Assembly: GCF_008364795.1 (NCBI RefSeq)
Contig: NZ_VTTM01000006.1
Location: forward strand, 124,001 to 188,000
Direction of reading: 5' to 3'
Length of the DNA: 64,000 bases
Origin: Azospirillum oryzae
Lineage (GTDB): Bacteria > Pseudomonadota > Alphaproteobacteria > Azospirillales > Azospirillaceae
Below, piece by piece: positions 42,734 to 50,658 of the stretch; positions within the stretch are counted from its first letter, which is position 1; each line of letters begins with the position of its first letter. A program made the translations under genes and the position numbers. A model generated the notes under the pieces. It was not told the DNA's origin. It searched no databases and saw only the letters and a list, made by a program, of their open reading frames with translations.

Positions 42734-44584
42734 ATGACGTCCACAACGCTCCCTATTCTTCTCCTGCTCGGGGGCTTCGTCCTTCAACTCCTGCTCGCCC
42801 GCTGGCTGACGCCGGTCGGCAAGGGGGTGCTCGCGACCGCCGTGGTCTTCGCCTCCTTCCTCGCCTCGCTGACGCTGGTGCCGGCCAGCATGGCCGGCGT
42901 CGCGGCGGAGGCGCCGCTGCTTGCCGGCTGGGACGGTCCGCTGTCGATCGGCCTGCGCGTCGACGGGCTGAGTGTCCTGTTCATGGTGATGGGCACCGGC
43001 ATCGGTGCCGCCATCCTGCTGTTCTCCGTCCGCTACATGGAGCATGAGGAGCAGGGCACGACGCGCTTCTACGCCATCATGCTGATCTTCGTCGCCGGCC
43101 TGCTGCTGCTGGCGGGCGCCGCCGACATGCTGGGCGCTTATGTGGCGTGGGAGGTGATCGGGCTGTGCTCCTACAGTCTGGTCGGCTTCTGGTACAAGCA
43201 GAAGGCGGCGACCGACGGCGCCCGCAAGGTGCTGGTTATCACGCACCTCGCCGGCTACGGATTCCTCGTCGGGCTGGTGCTGGTCTATGCCCGCGCCGGT
43301 ACGCTGGCCTGGACCGATCCGGCCGTCGCCTCCGCCTTCACCTCGGGCGTCGCCGCGCTGTTCATCGTCGCGGCGATGGCGAAATCGGTGATGTTCCCGT
43401 TGCACACCTGGATCCCGGAGGCGATGAACGCGCCGACGCCGGTGTCGGCGCTGCTGCATTCCGCCTGCTACGTCAAGGCCGGCGTCTACCTGATCGCCCG
43501 CATGTATGTGGTGGGCGGTGGGCAATGGCATGAGGCGATGGGAACCCCGCTGCTGGCGGTCGGCTGCGTCACCATCCTGGTCGGCGTCATCTTCGCCATG
43601 GCGCAGACCGACCTGAAGCGGCTGCTCGCCTTCCACACCGTCAGCCAGCTCGGCTACATCGTCGTCGGGCTGGCGCTCGGCACCGATCTCGGGCTGGCGG
43701 CCGGGCTGTTCTATTGCCTGAGCCACGCGCTGTTCAAGGGCACGCTGTTCATGTGCGCCGGCGCCATCCAGCACGCCACCGGCACCCGCGACCTGCGCGA
43801 CCTCGGCGGTCTGGCGTCGGCGATGCCGGGAACGGCGAAGGTGTGGATCATCGCCGCGGCGTCGATCGCCGGCGTGCCGCTGACCAACGGCTTCGTCGCC
43901 AAATGGCTGCTGTTCAGCGCAGCGCTCGACAAGGGGCTGCTGGTCGTCGTGCTGGTCGGCTGGATCGGCAGCATCCTGACCGCCTTCTCCTTCCTCAAGG
44001 CCACGGTCAACGCCTTCTACGGCGTGCCGTCCAAAGCGCTGCTCGGCCGTGCGGTACACGAGGCGTCGCCGAGCATGCTGGCCGGCATGGGGTCGATGGC
44101 CGGGCTGTGCCTGCTGTTCGGCGTCGCGCCGCAACTGCTGATGCTGCCGATCGTCGCCCCGGCGGTGCGTTCGCTGGGCTTCGACTGGGCGGTGGAGATG
44201 AGCTGGCTCGGCATCCTGACCGACCGCGGCACCATCGCGGTGACCGTCGGCGGCGGCGTGGTGCTGGCCTCGGCCATGCTGGGGCTGCTGGTCTACCGGC
44301 TGGCGCAGGCGCCGGCCCCCGGGCTGGTGTCGGTCTATTCCGGCGGCGAGCCGCTGCCGGCCGGCGACCGGCCCGGCGCCGTCGATTTCGCCGAGATGGC
44401 GGAAATCGCATTTCACCCCGTCTATTCGCTCGATCCCGATCCCGGCTATCTCCGGATCTGGCGCGCCCTGACCCGTGTGGCCGGTGCGGCGCAGACCGCG
44501 GCGGACGCCGTCCTTGAGGATCGCCCGCTGCTGCCCATCGGTCTCGTCGCGATTGCCGCGCTGGCCGGCGTGTGGCTGGTCTGA
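42734..44584 (+). CDS. Group 4 hydrogenase membrane subunit, NuoL/HyfB-like
   Basis: A 616-residue polytopic membrane protein with the antiporter-type domain of NuoL/MrpA/HyfB: LRVDGLSVLFMVMGTGIGAA, then AYVAWEVIGLCSYSLVGFWY and the lysine and histidine-bearing AMAKSVMFPLHTWIPEAMNA, PTPVSALLHSACYVKAGVYL, and QTDLKRLLAFHTVSQLGYIV. It probably moves protons or sodium with hydrogen evolution. It shares its reading direction with the following subunits, from which it is separated by 20 bases. There is no evident truncation relative to HyfB-type proteins (600-670 residues). Confidence 0.87.
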   Translation: MTSTTLPILLLLGGFVLQLLLARWLTPVGKGVLATAVVFASFLASLTLVPASMAGVAAEAPLLAGWDGPLSIGLRVDGLSVLFMVMGTGIGAAILLFSVRYMEHEEQGTTRFYAIMLIFVAGLLLLAGAADMLGAYVAWEVIGLCSYSLVGFWYKQKAATDGARKVLVITHLAGYGFLVGLVLVYARAGTLAWTDPAVASAFTSGVAALFIVAAMAKSVMFPLHTWIPEAMNAPTPVSALLHSACYVKAGVYLIARMYVVGGGQWHEAMGTPLLAVGCVTILVGVIFAMAQTDLKRLLAFHTVSQLGYIVVGLALGTDLGLAAGLFYCLSHALFKGTLFMCAGAIQHATGTRDLRDLGGLASAMPGTAKVWIIAAASIAGVPLTNGFVAKWLLFSAALDKGLLVVVLVGWIGSILTAFSFLKATVNAFYGVPSKALLGRAVHEASPSMLAGMGSMAGLCLLFGVAPQLLMLPIVAPAVRSLGFDWAVEMSWLGILTDRGTIAVTVGGGVVLASAMLGLLVYRLAQAPAPGLVSVYSGGEPLPAGDRPGAVDFAEMAEIAFHPVYSLDPDPGYLRIWRALTRVAGAAQTAADAVLEDRPLLPIGLVAIAALAGVWLV

Positions 44585-44604
44585 GCGCTGCCGGAGGCAT
44601 CGAC

Positions 44605-45834
44605 ATGGACACGGTCCTGATACCACTCTTCCTGGGAATCGCGCTCGGCGTCGGCCTTTACGCCCGCGCCATCCCGCAGGGGGATCGATCCTGGTGGCGC
44701 TTTGCCGCCGCCACGGTCGCACTCGCCATCGCCGCCCGGCTGGCCGGCCACTCCTGGCCCCATTCCTGGACGGCGACCCTGCTCGCCTCCGCCGCCGAGC
44801 TGGTGGCGGTCGGCATGGTGTGGAGCGGCGGAACCGACGCGGCGCGGGCCGCCGCCCGCAAATACCTGACGGCGGTGGTCCTCGCCACGCTCTGCACCTG
44901 GGCGGCGCTGGCGCTGACCGGCCTCGGCACGCTGCGGCCCGGCGCGCCGTGGGACAAGCTGGCGGTGGCGCTGCTGCTGATCGGCGTCGCGCTGAAGCTG
45001 GGGCTGGTGCCGGTCTATTTCTGGCTGCCGGCGGTGGCGCGGGCCTCGTCGGCGATGACCACCGCGCTGATCGTCGCGGTGGTCGATGTCGGCGCCTTCT
45101 GCGAGCTGCTGACGCTGCGCGAAACCGCCCCCTGGATCTTCACCGGTTTCGCGCCGCTGTGGATCGGGCTGGCGGTGCTGTCGCTGCTGGGCGCCGCGCT
45201 GCTGGCGCTGGCCCAGCGCGCGCTGAAGCCGATGCTGGCCTTCTCCTCAATCGACGACATGGGCTATCTGCTGCTCGGGCTGGTCATCGGCGGCGCCGAC
45301 GGCATGGCTGGGGCATGGTTCGGCATTCTCGGCCACGCGCTGGGCAAGATCGTGCTGTTCGGTGCGGTCGGGGCGGCGGAATGGCATCTCGGCCGGGCGG
45401 TGACGCTGGACGACCGCGGCCTGTCGACCCCGCTGCCTGTGGCGAGCGCCGCCTTCATGCTGGGAGCGCTGGGCTTCATCGGCATCCCACCGACGCTCGG
45501 CTTCATCGGCCATTGGCGGCTCTATCTGGCCGGGGCAGAGCTGGGCGGGCCGCTGCTGCTCACTGTGCTCTACGCCTCCTCGGCGATGGCGCTGCTGTGC
45601 TACGTCCGCGTCATCCACCGGGTCTGGCTCGGTCCGGCGATCGCGGGGCCTTCCGTCGGAACGGGTGGGCAGCCGCTGCCGCGTGCCGCCGCCGTGGTCC
45701 TGCTGGTCTTCGCCGTCGCACCGGTGCTGTTCGGGCTGACCCCGAACCGGCTGCGCCCCGCGATCGAGCCTCATCCGCACGTCGCTGAACTGACTGGCCC
45801 GCTGGTGGCCAACCCGCTGGGAGGTGTGAAATGA
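44605..45834 (+). CDS. Group 4 hydrogenase membrane subunit, NuoN/HyfF-like
   Basis: A 409-residue membrane protein related to the antiporter-type proteins but shorter. It has VALKLGLVPVYFWLPAVARA (the lysine- and glutamine-type helix), SSAMTTALIVAVVDVGAFCE, ALAQRALKPMLAFSSIDDMG and LYLAGAELGGPLLLTVLYAS. The ATG at 44605 is used because GGAGG precedes it by about 8 bases; an in-frame ATG 33 bases earlier is less supported. It presumably forms a second ion-conducting half. The 3' end overlaps the small-subunit gene by 4 bases (ATGA). Confidence 0.83.
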   Translation: MDTVLIPLFLGIALGVGLYARAIPQGDRSWWRFAAATVALAIAARLAGHSWPHSWTATLLASAAELVAVGMVWSGGTDAARAAARKYLTAVVLATLCTWAALALTGLGTLRPGAPWDKLAVALLLIGVALKLGLVPVYFWLPAVARASSAMTTALIVAVVDVGAFCELLTLRETAPWIFTGFAPLWIGLAVLSLLGAALLALAQRALKPMLAFSSIDDMGYLLLGLVIGGADGMAGAWFGILGHALGKIVLFGAVGAAEWHLGRAVTLDDRGLSTPLPVASAAFMLGALGFIGIPPTLGFIGHWRLYLAGAELGGPLLLTVLYASSAMALLCYVRVIHRVWLGPAIAGPSVGTGGQPLPRAAAVVLLVFAVAPVLFGLTPNRLRPAIEPHPHVAELTGPLVANPLGGVK

Positions 45835-46340
45835 ACCTCATCGAACGGGTCATCGCGATCTCGCGCCGCCGGTCGCCCTGGATCTGCCGGCTGAACGCCG
45901 GTTCCTGCAACGGCTGCGACATCGAGATCACGCCGCTGCTCAGTCCACGCTACGACGCCGAGCAGTTGGGCATCGAGCTGCACGGCACGCCCAAGCACGC
46001 TGACATCGTGCTGATCTCCGGCACGCTGACCCTGCGGTCCCGTGAGGCGATCCTGGACATCTACGCCCAGGTTCCCAACCCGAAGGCGGTGGTGGCGCTG
46101 GGATCCTGCCCATCGTCGGGCAACGTCTTCGCCGGAAGCCCGCTGGTGCTGAGCTGCTCGCTCGACACCGTCGTTCCGGTCGATGTCTGGGTGCCCGGCT
46201 GCCCGCCGCGCCCCCAGGCCATCCTGGACGGCATCGCCCGCGCTGCCAAGCTGCTGGAGGACGGCGCGACCAAGAGCCAGTTGGCCAAGAGCCGGCTTGC
46301 CCGAAGCCAGCCTGAGAGCCGGTGCGGGAGGCTGTCATGA
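45831..46340 (+). CDS. Group 4 [NiFe] hydrogenase small subunit (NuoB-like)
   Basis: A 169-residue NuoB/HycG/EchC-type protein that should hold one proximal 4Fe-4S cluster. The ligands are C26 and C29 (GSCNGCD), C93 (GSCPSSG) and C124 (PGCPPRP). Other features: LNAGSCNGCDIEITPLLSPR at the N terminus and DVWVPGCPPRPQAILDGIAR. The 30-residue C-terminal tail is hydrophilic and may touch other subunits. The ATG overlaps the preceding stop as ATGA, and the 3' end overlaps the next gene by 4 bases. Confidence 0.9.
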   Translation: MNLIERVIAISRRRSPWICRLNAGSCNGCDIEITPLLSPRYDAEQLGIELHGTPKHADIVLISGTLTLRSREAILDIYAQVPNPKAVVALGSCPSSGNVFAGSPLVLSCSLDTVVPVDVWVPGCPPRPQAILDGIARAAKLLEDGATKSQLAKSRLARSQPESRCGRLS

Positions 46341-47245
46341 ACGCCGTCTGGTCCTATCTGGTCGCCATCGCCGTCTGGCCCGGCCTGCTGTTCGCCGCCC
46401 CGCTCGGCTGGCTAGAGCTGTGGTTCATGCGCAAGCTGGTGGCCCGGCTGCAAGGCCGCCAGGGTCCGCCCTTCTTCCAGCCCTTCTTCGATGTCATGAA
46501 GCTGCTGGGCAAGGAAACAGTCATTCCCCGGGGCGTCAGCCGCGGCATCTTCCTGGCGCTGCCGCTGGTGTCGGTGGCGGCCGTGACGGCGGCGCTGGCC
46601 ATCGTGCCGCTGCCCGGCAACCCGGTGCCGTCGCTGCCCGGCGACGTCGTGCTGCTGCTGTACCTGATGGAGGTGCCGGTCCTGTGCGAGGTGCTCGCGG
46701 GCTATGTCAGCCGGTCGATCTACGGGCAGGTCGCGGCGATGCGCGAGGCGATCCTGTCGCTGGCCTACAACCTGCCCTTCCTGGTCGCCATCATCGCCAT
46801 GGCGCAGATGGCCGGCAGCTTCCAGATGCGCGCCCTGCAGGAGGTGCCCTACGGCCTCGTTCATTTGCTGGCGGCCGTGACCTTCCTGCTGGCGCTGCCG
46901 GCGCGGATGAAGCTCAACCCCTTCTCCATCGCCAACGCCGAGCACGAGATCATCGCCGACAGCCACATCGAATACAGCGGCCCGCCGCTGGCGCTGTTCA
47001 AGCTGTCCCACGCCATCGAGGTCGTGCTGCTGACCGAGCTGTTCGCCGTCGTCTTCATCCCGGCGACGCCCTGGCCACTGGTCAATCTGGTGGTCTATCT
47101 CGTCGCCGGCATCCTGGTGCTGGGCGGGGTGACGCTGCTGGCGACCACCACGGCACGGCTGCGCCTGACCCAGGCCTTCCGCTTCTACTGGGTCTGGGGC
47201 GGCCTCGCCTCGGCCATCACGATGGCCGCGACTCTGGTCCGGTGA
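46337..47245 (+). CDS. Group 4 hydrogenase membrane anchor, NuoH/HyfC/EchB-like
   Basis: A 302-residue polytopic protein of the NuoH family: ELWFMRKLVARLQGRQGPPF (the conserved RxGP loop), PVLCEVLAGYVSRSIYGQVA, LNPFSIANAEHEIIADSHIE (acidic loop that binds the peripheral arm) and YSGPPLALFKLSHAIEVVLL. It anchors the hydrogenase to the membrane and is thought to start the ion-transfer path. It overlaps the small-subunit stop by 4 bases. Length is normal for the family. Confidence 0.9.
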   Translation: MNAVWSYLVAIAVWPGLLFAAPLGWLELWFMRKLVARLQGRQGPPFFQPFFDVMKLLGKETVIPRGVSRGIFLALPLVSVAAVTAALAIVPLPGNPVPSLPGDVVLLLYLMEVPVLCEVLAGYVSRSIYGQVAAMREAILSLAYNLPFLVAIIAMAQMAGSFQMRALQEVPYGLVHLLAAVTFLLALPARMKLNPFSIANAEHEIIADSHIEYSGPPLALFKLSHAIEVVLLTELFAVVFIPATPWPLVNLVVYLVAGILVLGGVTLLATTTARLRLTQAFRFYWVWGGLASAITMAATLVR

Positions 47246-47259
47246 AGGGGGATACCGCC

Positions 47260-47802
47260 ATGGCAATGCTGAAGACCATCCTCGGCAACCTGCTGCGACC
47301 GTCGCGCACCCGCGCGCCGGCCGACATGCCGGTCGTGCCCCCGACATACCGCGGTGCGCTCACCCACGATGCCGGCCGCTGCACCGCCTGCGGCACCTGC
47401 GCCTTCGTCTGCGCGCCCAAGGCCATCCACTTCACCCAGGAACCCGGCGTCTCGGTGTCCTGGCATTTCTTCATCGGCCAATGCTCCTTCTGCGGGCTGT
47501 GCGAGCAGAACTGCCCGACCCGGGCGATCCATCTGCGCGCCGACGTCCCCGGTTCGATGAACAGCGCCAGCGGCGACGGGCTGCGGCTGGAAAGCGTCAT
47601 CCGCCTGCAGCCCTGCACCCGCTGCGGCGCCGCCCATGTCCCGCTGCCGGCGGCGACGATGGACGCGCTGTGGGCAGCGGGTGCGGACGAGGCCGAGCGC
47701 GGCTATTGCCCCGACTGCCGTCGCTGGGCGGCGAGCGCGCGTCTGCGCACCGCCTTCATCCCGGACGGCGCCGTCGCGGAGGGAGGTCGCCATGACCGCT
47801 GA
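47260..47802 (+). CDS. Group 4 hydrogenase 4Fe-4S subunit (NuoI/HycF-like)
   Basis: A 180-residue iron-sulfur protein with two 4Fe-4S motifs, CTACGTCAFVCAPKA and CSFCGLCEQNCPTRA (about residues 44-85), in the arrangement of HycF/EchF. A C-terminal CxxC pair (CTRCGAAHVP and CPDCRRW) looks like a zinc ribbon and also occurs in HycF/HyfH-type proteins. It passes electrons between the polyferredoxin and the catalytic subunit. The ATG at 47260 follows GGGGATA; it ends 11 bases inside the next gene. Confidence 0.87.
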   Translation: MAMLKTILGNLLRPSRTRAPADMPVVPPTYRGALTHDAGRCTACGTCAFVCAPKAIHFTQEPGVSVSWHFFIGQCSFCGLCEQNCPTRAIHLRADVPGSMNSASGDGLRLESVIRLQPCTRCGAAHVPLPAATMDALWAAGADEAERGYCPDCRRWAASARLRTAFIPDGAVAEGGRHDR

Positions 47803-48331
47803 CACCATGACCGCCGACATCGAAAGCACCGAACGCGCATTCCCGCGCCTGACCGAGGCGCTCAGGGCCATTCCCGGCGTCCGCTCGGTCGCCGCCCGCA
47901 ACGGCGCGCTGTGGGCCGACGCTCCGCTGCTGGATGTGGAGGCGATGGCCGCCGCGATGGCGGCACTGGGCATCCGGCTCGGCACCGTCACCGCCATTCC
48001 GCACCCCGACAGCGCCGAATCGACGGTGATCTACCATTACATCGACGAACATCGGATCATCAACGTCAAGACCTGCACCCGCAACGGCGCGCTCGCCTCG
48101 CTGGCGCCCAGCGTCCGGGCGGCGTCCTGGGCCGAGCGCGAGATCCGCGACCTGTTCGCGGTCGAGTTCCCCGGCCACCCCAACCCGGTCCCGCTGATCC
48201 GCCCGGAGGGGATCGACACGGCGACGCTGCGCGAGGCGATGTGCCGCCCGGCGACGGTTGCCCGCAAGCCTTCTTCTCCGCTGGCCTCTCCCCCGGCCTC
48301 GCCGCCCGCCCCCCCTCCGGCCCGTTCCTAG
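47792..48331 (+). CDS. Group 4 hydrogenase NuoC-like subunit
   Basis: A 179-residue protein of the NuoC/HycE N-terminal type (residues 60-160: TVIYHYIDEHRIINVKTCTR, ASLAPSVRAASWAEREIRDL, FAVEFPGHPNPVPLIRPEG). The E-R-E-I-x-D-L-F motif is the hallmark of this family. A proline and alanine-rich C-terminal tail (SSPLASPPASPPAPPPARS) follows. In formate hydrogenlyase this domain is fused to the large subunit; here it is separate, as in Ech and related hydrogenases. Start overlaps the ferredoxin gene end by 11 bases. Confidence 0.85.
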   Translation: MTADTMTADIESTERAFPRLTEALRAIPGVRSVAARNGALWADAPLLDVEAMAAAMAALGIRLGTVTAIPHPDSAESTVIYHYIDEHRIINVKTCTRNGALASLAPSVRAASWAEREIRDLFAVEFPGHPNPVPLIRPEGIDTATLREAMCRPATVARKPSSPLASPPASPPAPPPARS

Positions 48332-48343
48332 GAGTTCCCGGCC

Positions 48344-49423
48344 ATGCCCTACAGCTTTCCGCTCGGCCCTTATCACCCGGCCCTGGAAGAGCCCTTCAAG
48401 GTCAAGGTGCAGTGCAGGGGCGAGGTCATCGAGTCCGCCACCGTCGAGGTCGGCTTCAGCTATCGCGGCATCGAGCTGCTGGCGCAGAAACGCAACTGGG
48501 TCGAGGTCATCACCCTGATCGAGCGCGTCTGCGGCATCTGCTCCAACACCCACGCCATGACCTTCTGCATGGCGGCGGAGACCATCGCCGGCATCGAGCT
48601 GCCCAAGCGCGCCGCCCACATCCGCACCATCATCGCCGAGCTGGAACGGCTGCATTCGCACCTGCTGTGGGCCGGCGTCGGGGCGGAGGACATCGGCTTC
48701 CATTCGCTGTTCATGGAGGTCTTCACCCTGCGCGAGCGGGTGATGGACACGCTGGAGGCGATCAGCGGCAACCGGGTCAATTACGGCATGAACTGCATCG
48801 GCGGCGTCCTGCGCGACATCCCCGATCCGGCGGCGCATCTGCCGGCGCTTGACGCGCTGGCCAAGGGACTGGGCGAGATCGTCATCCCCACCTTCACCCA
48901 GAACCCGACCGCGCTGGCCCGCACCCGCGGCGTCGGCCGGCTGAGCAGGGAGCAGGCGGTGGAATGGGCGGTGGTCGGCCCGGTGGCGCGCGCCTCCGGT
49001 CTCGACATCGACGTGCGCAAGGACCAGCCCTACCTGTCCTACGCCGATCTCGGCTTCGAGAGCGTCGTCCGGCCGGAAGGCGACGTTCAGGCCCGCGTCG
49101 TGGTGCGGGCGCTGGAGATGATGGAGAGCGTTCGGCTGATCCGCGAGGCGCTGCTGTCGCTGCCCCCCGGCCCGCTGAGGGCGACCCAGGGGCTGCCGGA
49201 GATACCGGCCGGCGAGGCGACCATCCGCACCGAGGCGCCGCGCGGCGAGGCCTTCTACTACGTCGCCTCGGAAGGCGGGGCCTCGCCGGCCCGCGTCAAG
49301 ATCCGCACCCCGTCCTTCGTCAACATCCCGGCGATCGAACCGATGGTGATGGGCCAGACGCTGGCCGACCTCTCGATCATCCAGGCCTCGGTGGACCCAT
49401 GCATTTCCTGCACCGACCGGTAG
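48344..49423 (+). CDS. Group 4 [NiFe] hydrogenase large subunit (NuoD-like) with complete nickel site
   Basis: A 359-residue catalytic subunit. Both nickel-binding motifs are present: L1 ERVCGICSNTH (C63 and C66) and L2 DPCISCTDR at the very C terminus (C353 and C356), so this is a hydrogenase and not a complex I or Mrp subunit that has lost the metal. The rest (AHIRTIIAELERLHSHLLWA, DDIR-type helices, EAISGNRVNYGMNCIGGVLR) matches group 4 enzymes such as Ech and CooH. The protein stops one residue after L2 (TDR), so no C-terminal peptide remains for an HycI-type protease. It ends the AOR-hydrogenase operon, 75 bases before the IS3 remnant. Confidence 0.92.
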   Translation: MPYSFPLGPYHPALEEPFKVKVQCRGEVIESATVEVGFSYRGIELLAQKRNWVEVITLIERVCGICSNTHAMTFCMAAETIAGIELPKRAAHIRTIIAELERLHSHLLWAGVGAEDIGFHSLFMEVFTLRERVMDTLEAISGNRVNYGMNCIGGVLRDIPDPAAHLPALDALAKGLGEIVIPTFTQNPTALARTRGVGRLSREQAVEWAVVGPVARASGLDIDVRKDQPYLSYADLGFESVVRPEGDVQARVVVRALEMMESVRLIREALLSLPPGPLRATQGLPEIPAGEATIRTEAPRGEAFYYVASEGGASPARVKIRTPSFVNIPAIEPMVMGQTLADLSIIQASVDPCISCTDR

Positions 49424-49486
49424 CGAACGGCGTTGGTGCACGGAGGCAGCGAAGGGCGGATTTGGGAAAATCAAAAGGTTAGAGTC

Positions 49487-49514
49487 TGTCCGACGCTTCA
49501 ATAAGCATCGGACA
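49487..49514. repeat. Inverted repeat at the truncated end of the IS3 remnant
   Basis: TGTCCGACGCTT (49487-49498) and AAGCATCGGACA (49503-49514) are complementary at 11 of 12 positions across a 4-base spacer. The repeat lies where the OrfB reading frame departs from the family sequence (after ARREV) and reaches a stop codon. It may be the scar of the deletion, or the terminator-like end of some other element. It is not a typical IS3 terminal repeat, which starts with TG and pairs with the other end. Confidence 0.5.
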
Positions 49515-50592
49515 CCTCCCTGCGGGCCTGGTCGCGGGTTTCGAACCGAGTACGATGGACCAACTCGACCTTGAGAGTGTGGAGGAAGCTCTCCATGGGA
49601 GCATTGTCGTAGCAGCAGCCCCTGCGCGACATGGACTGCCGCATCCCGGCCGCCTGCAACATGTCCCGGTAGTCCCGGGAGGCATACTGACTGCCGCGAT
49701 CGGAATGCTGGATGAGACCTACAGGCGGCCGTTGGCGCTGGATGGCCATGACCTGGGCCGAGGTGGCGAGTTCGGCGCGCATATGGTCGCGCATCGCCCA
49801 GCCAACGATCTTCCGGGTCGCCAAGTCGAGGACAGCCGCCAGATACAGCCAGCCTTCAGCTGTGGGCAAACAGGTGATGTCGGCAAGCCAGACCCGGTTG
49901 GGCTCGGCCACCTGAAAGGCCTGGCCCAGCAGATCGGGAGCGACTGGCAGGCCATGGCGGCTGTCGGTCGTGACGGGCCGGAACCGGCGTGCGGCGGCAC
50001 CCCGGATGCCGTGCCGGCGCATCAGACGCGCCACCCGGCCCCGGCTGGCGGCGACGCCCTCCGCGCGGAGGGCTGCATGCACGCGCGGGCTGCCATAGCG
50101 ACCATGGTGATGATCATGAACGCGTCGAACCTCGACCAGAAGCTGTCGGTTGGCAGCGGCCCGCTGGCTTTCCGGCCGCCCACGCCACGCGTAGTAACCG
50201 CTGGCGGACACCCCCGAGCACCGAGCACATGAGCCGGGTCGGGAACTCGTCCCGATGATCCTCGATGAAGCGGAATCTCATCTCGGTGGTTCCGAGAAGA
50301 AGCTGATGGCCATTTTTAAAATGTCGCGTTCCTGCCGGACGCGCTCCAACTCGCGTCGCAGCCTCGCGATCTCTGCCGTCTGCTCGTCCGGCTTGGCCGT
50401 GCCGGATACGGCGGGGGCACCGGACTGTGAGCGCGGCGGGTGGCCTTGGGCTACCCGCCGCCGGTTCCGCATCACCGAGGCCTGCAGGCCCAACTCCCGC
50501 GCCACATGCTCCAGTGGCCGCCCGCTCCCTTCCAGCAGGGCAACGGCCTCACGCTTGAACTCGTCCGTGAAGGATCGCCTCGCCTTCGGCAT
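49498..50592 (-). pseudogene. IS3-family transposase OrfA/OrfB, inactivated
   Basis: OrfA (50592-50278, 104 residues) is complete: SFTDEFKREAVALLEGSGRP, a helix-turn-helix and a leucine-zipper-like LRRELERVRQERDILKMAIS. OrfB runs on the - strand down to 49498 with the integrase core (DITCLPTAEGWLYLAAVLDL, HSDRGSQYASRDYRDMLQAA, DNAPMESFLHTLKVELVHR: the D, D, E triad). The expected join VLGVSASGYYAW is broken by one extra G in a five-G run (50211-50215 on the + strand), which shifts the frame, and the C terminus ends as REVSDAY instead of the usual FDYIEVFYNRRRLHS. The IS is therefore dead, though the extra G could be a read error. Confidence 0.8.
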
Positions 50593-50654
50593 CAGACACC
50601 TTCCCGCTCCACGCGGAGCTTAGCTGTGGTGTCCACCCAACCGGGGCAAGATCA
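49498..50654 (-). mobile_element. IS3-family insertion sequence, truncated and frameshifted
   Basis: The element carries orfA (50592 to 50278) and orfB (50260 region to 49498) of the IS3 family on the - strand. The right terminus reads inward TGATCTTGCCCCGGTTGGGTGGACACC (partly shown) ending at 50654, typical of IS3 ends. The left side lacks the matching repeat and OrfB lacks about 40 residues, so that end has been deleted. The remnant lies between the hydrogenase operon and the FAD protein gene; the latter's stop codon lies 4 bases past the right end. Confidence 0.7.
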
Positions 50655-50658
50655 GTTA

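Noticed and set aside
42650..44722. 690-codon open frame on the - strand opposite the NuoL-like gene
   Set aside because: It is the reverse of a membrane protein gene and encodes a polar Arg/His/Gln-rich sequence without motifs.
48344..49423. Complex I NuoD or Mrp-type subunit instead of a hydrogenase
   Set aside because: Complex I subunits have lost the nickel cysteines; both CxxC pairs are present here, and hypA is adjacent.
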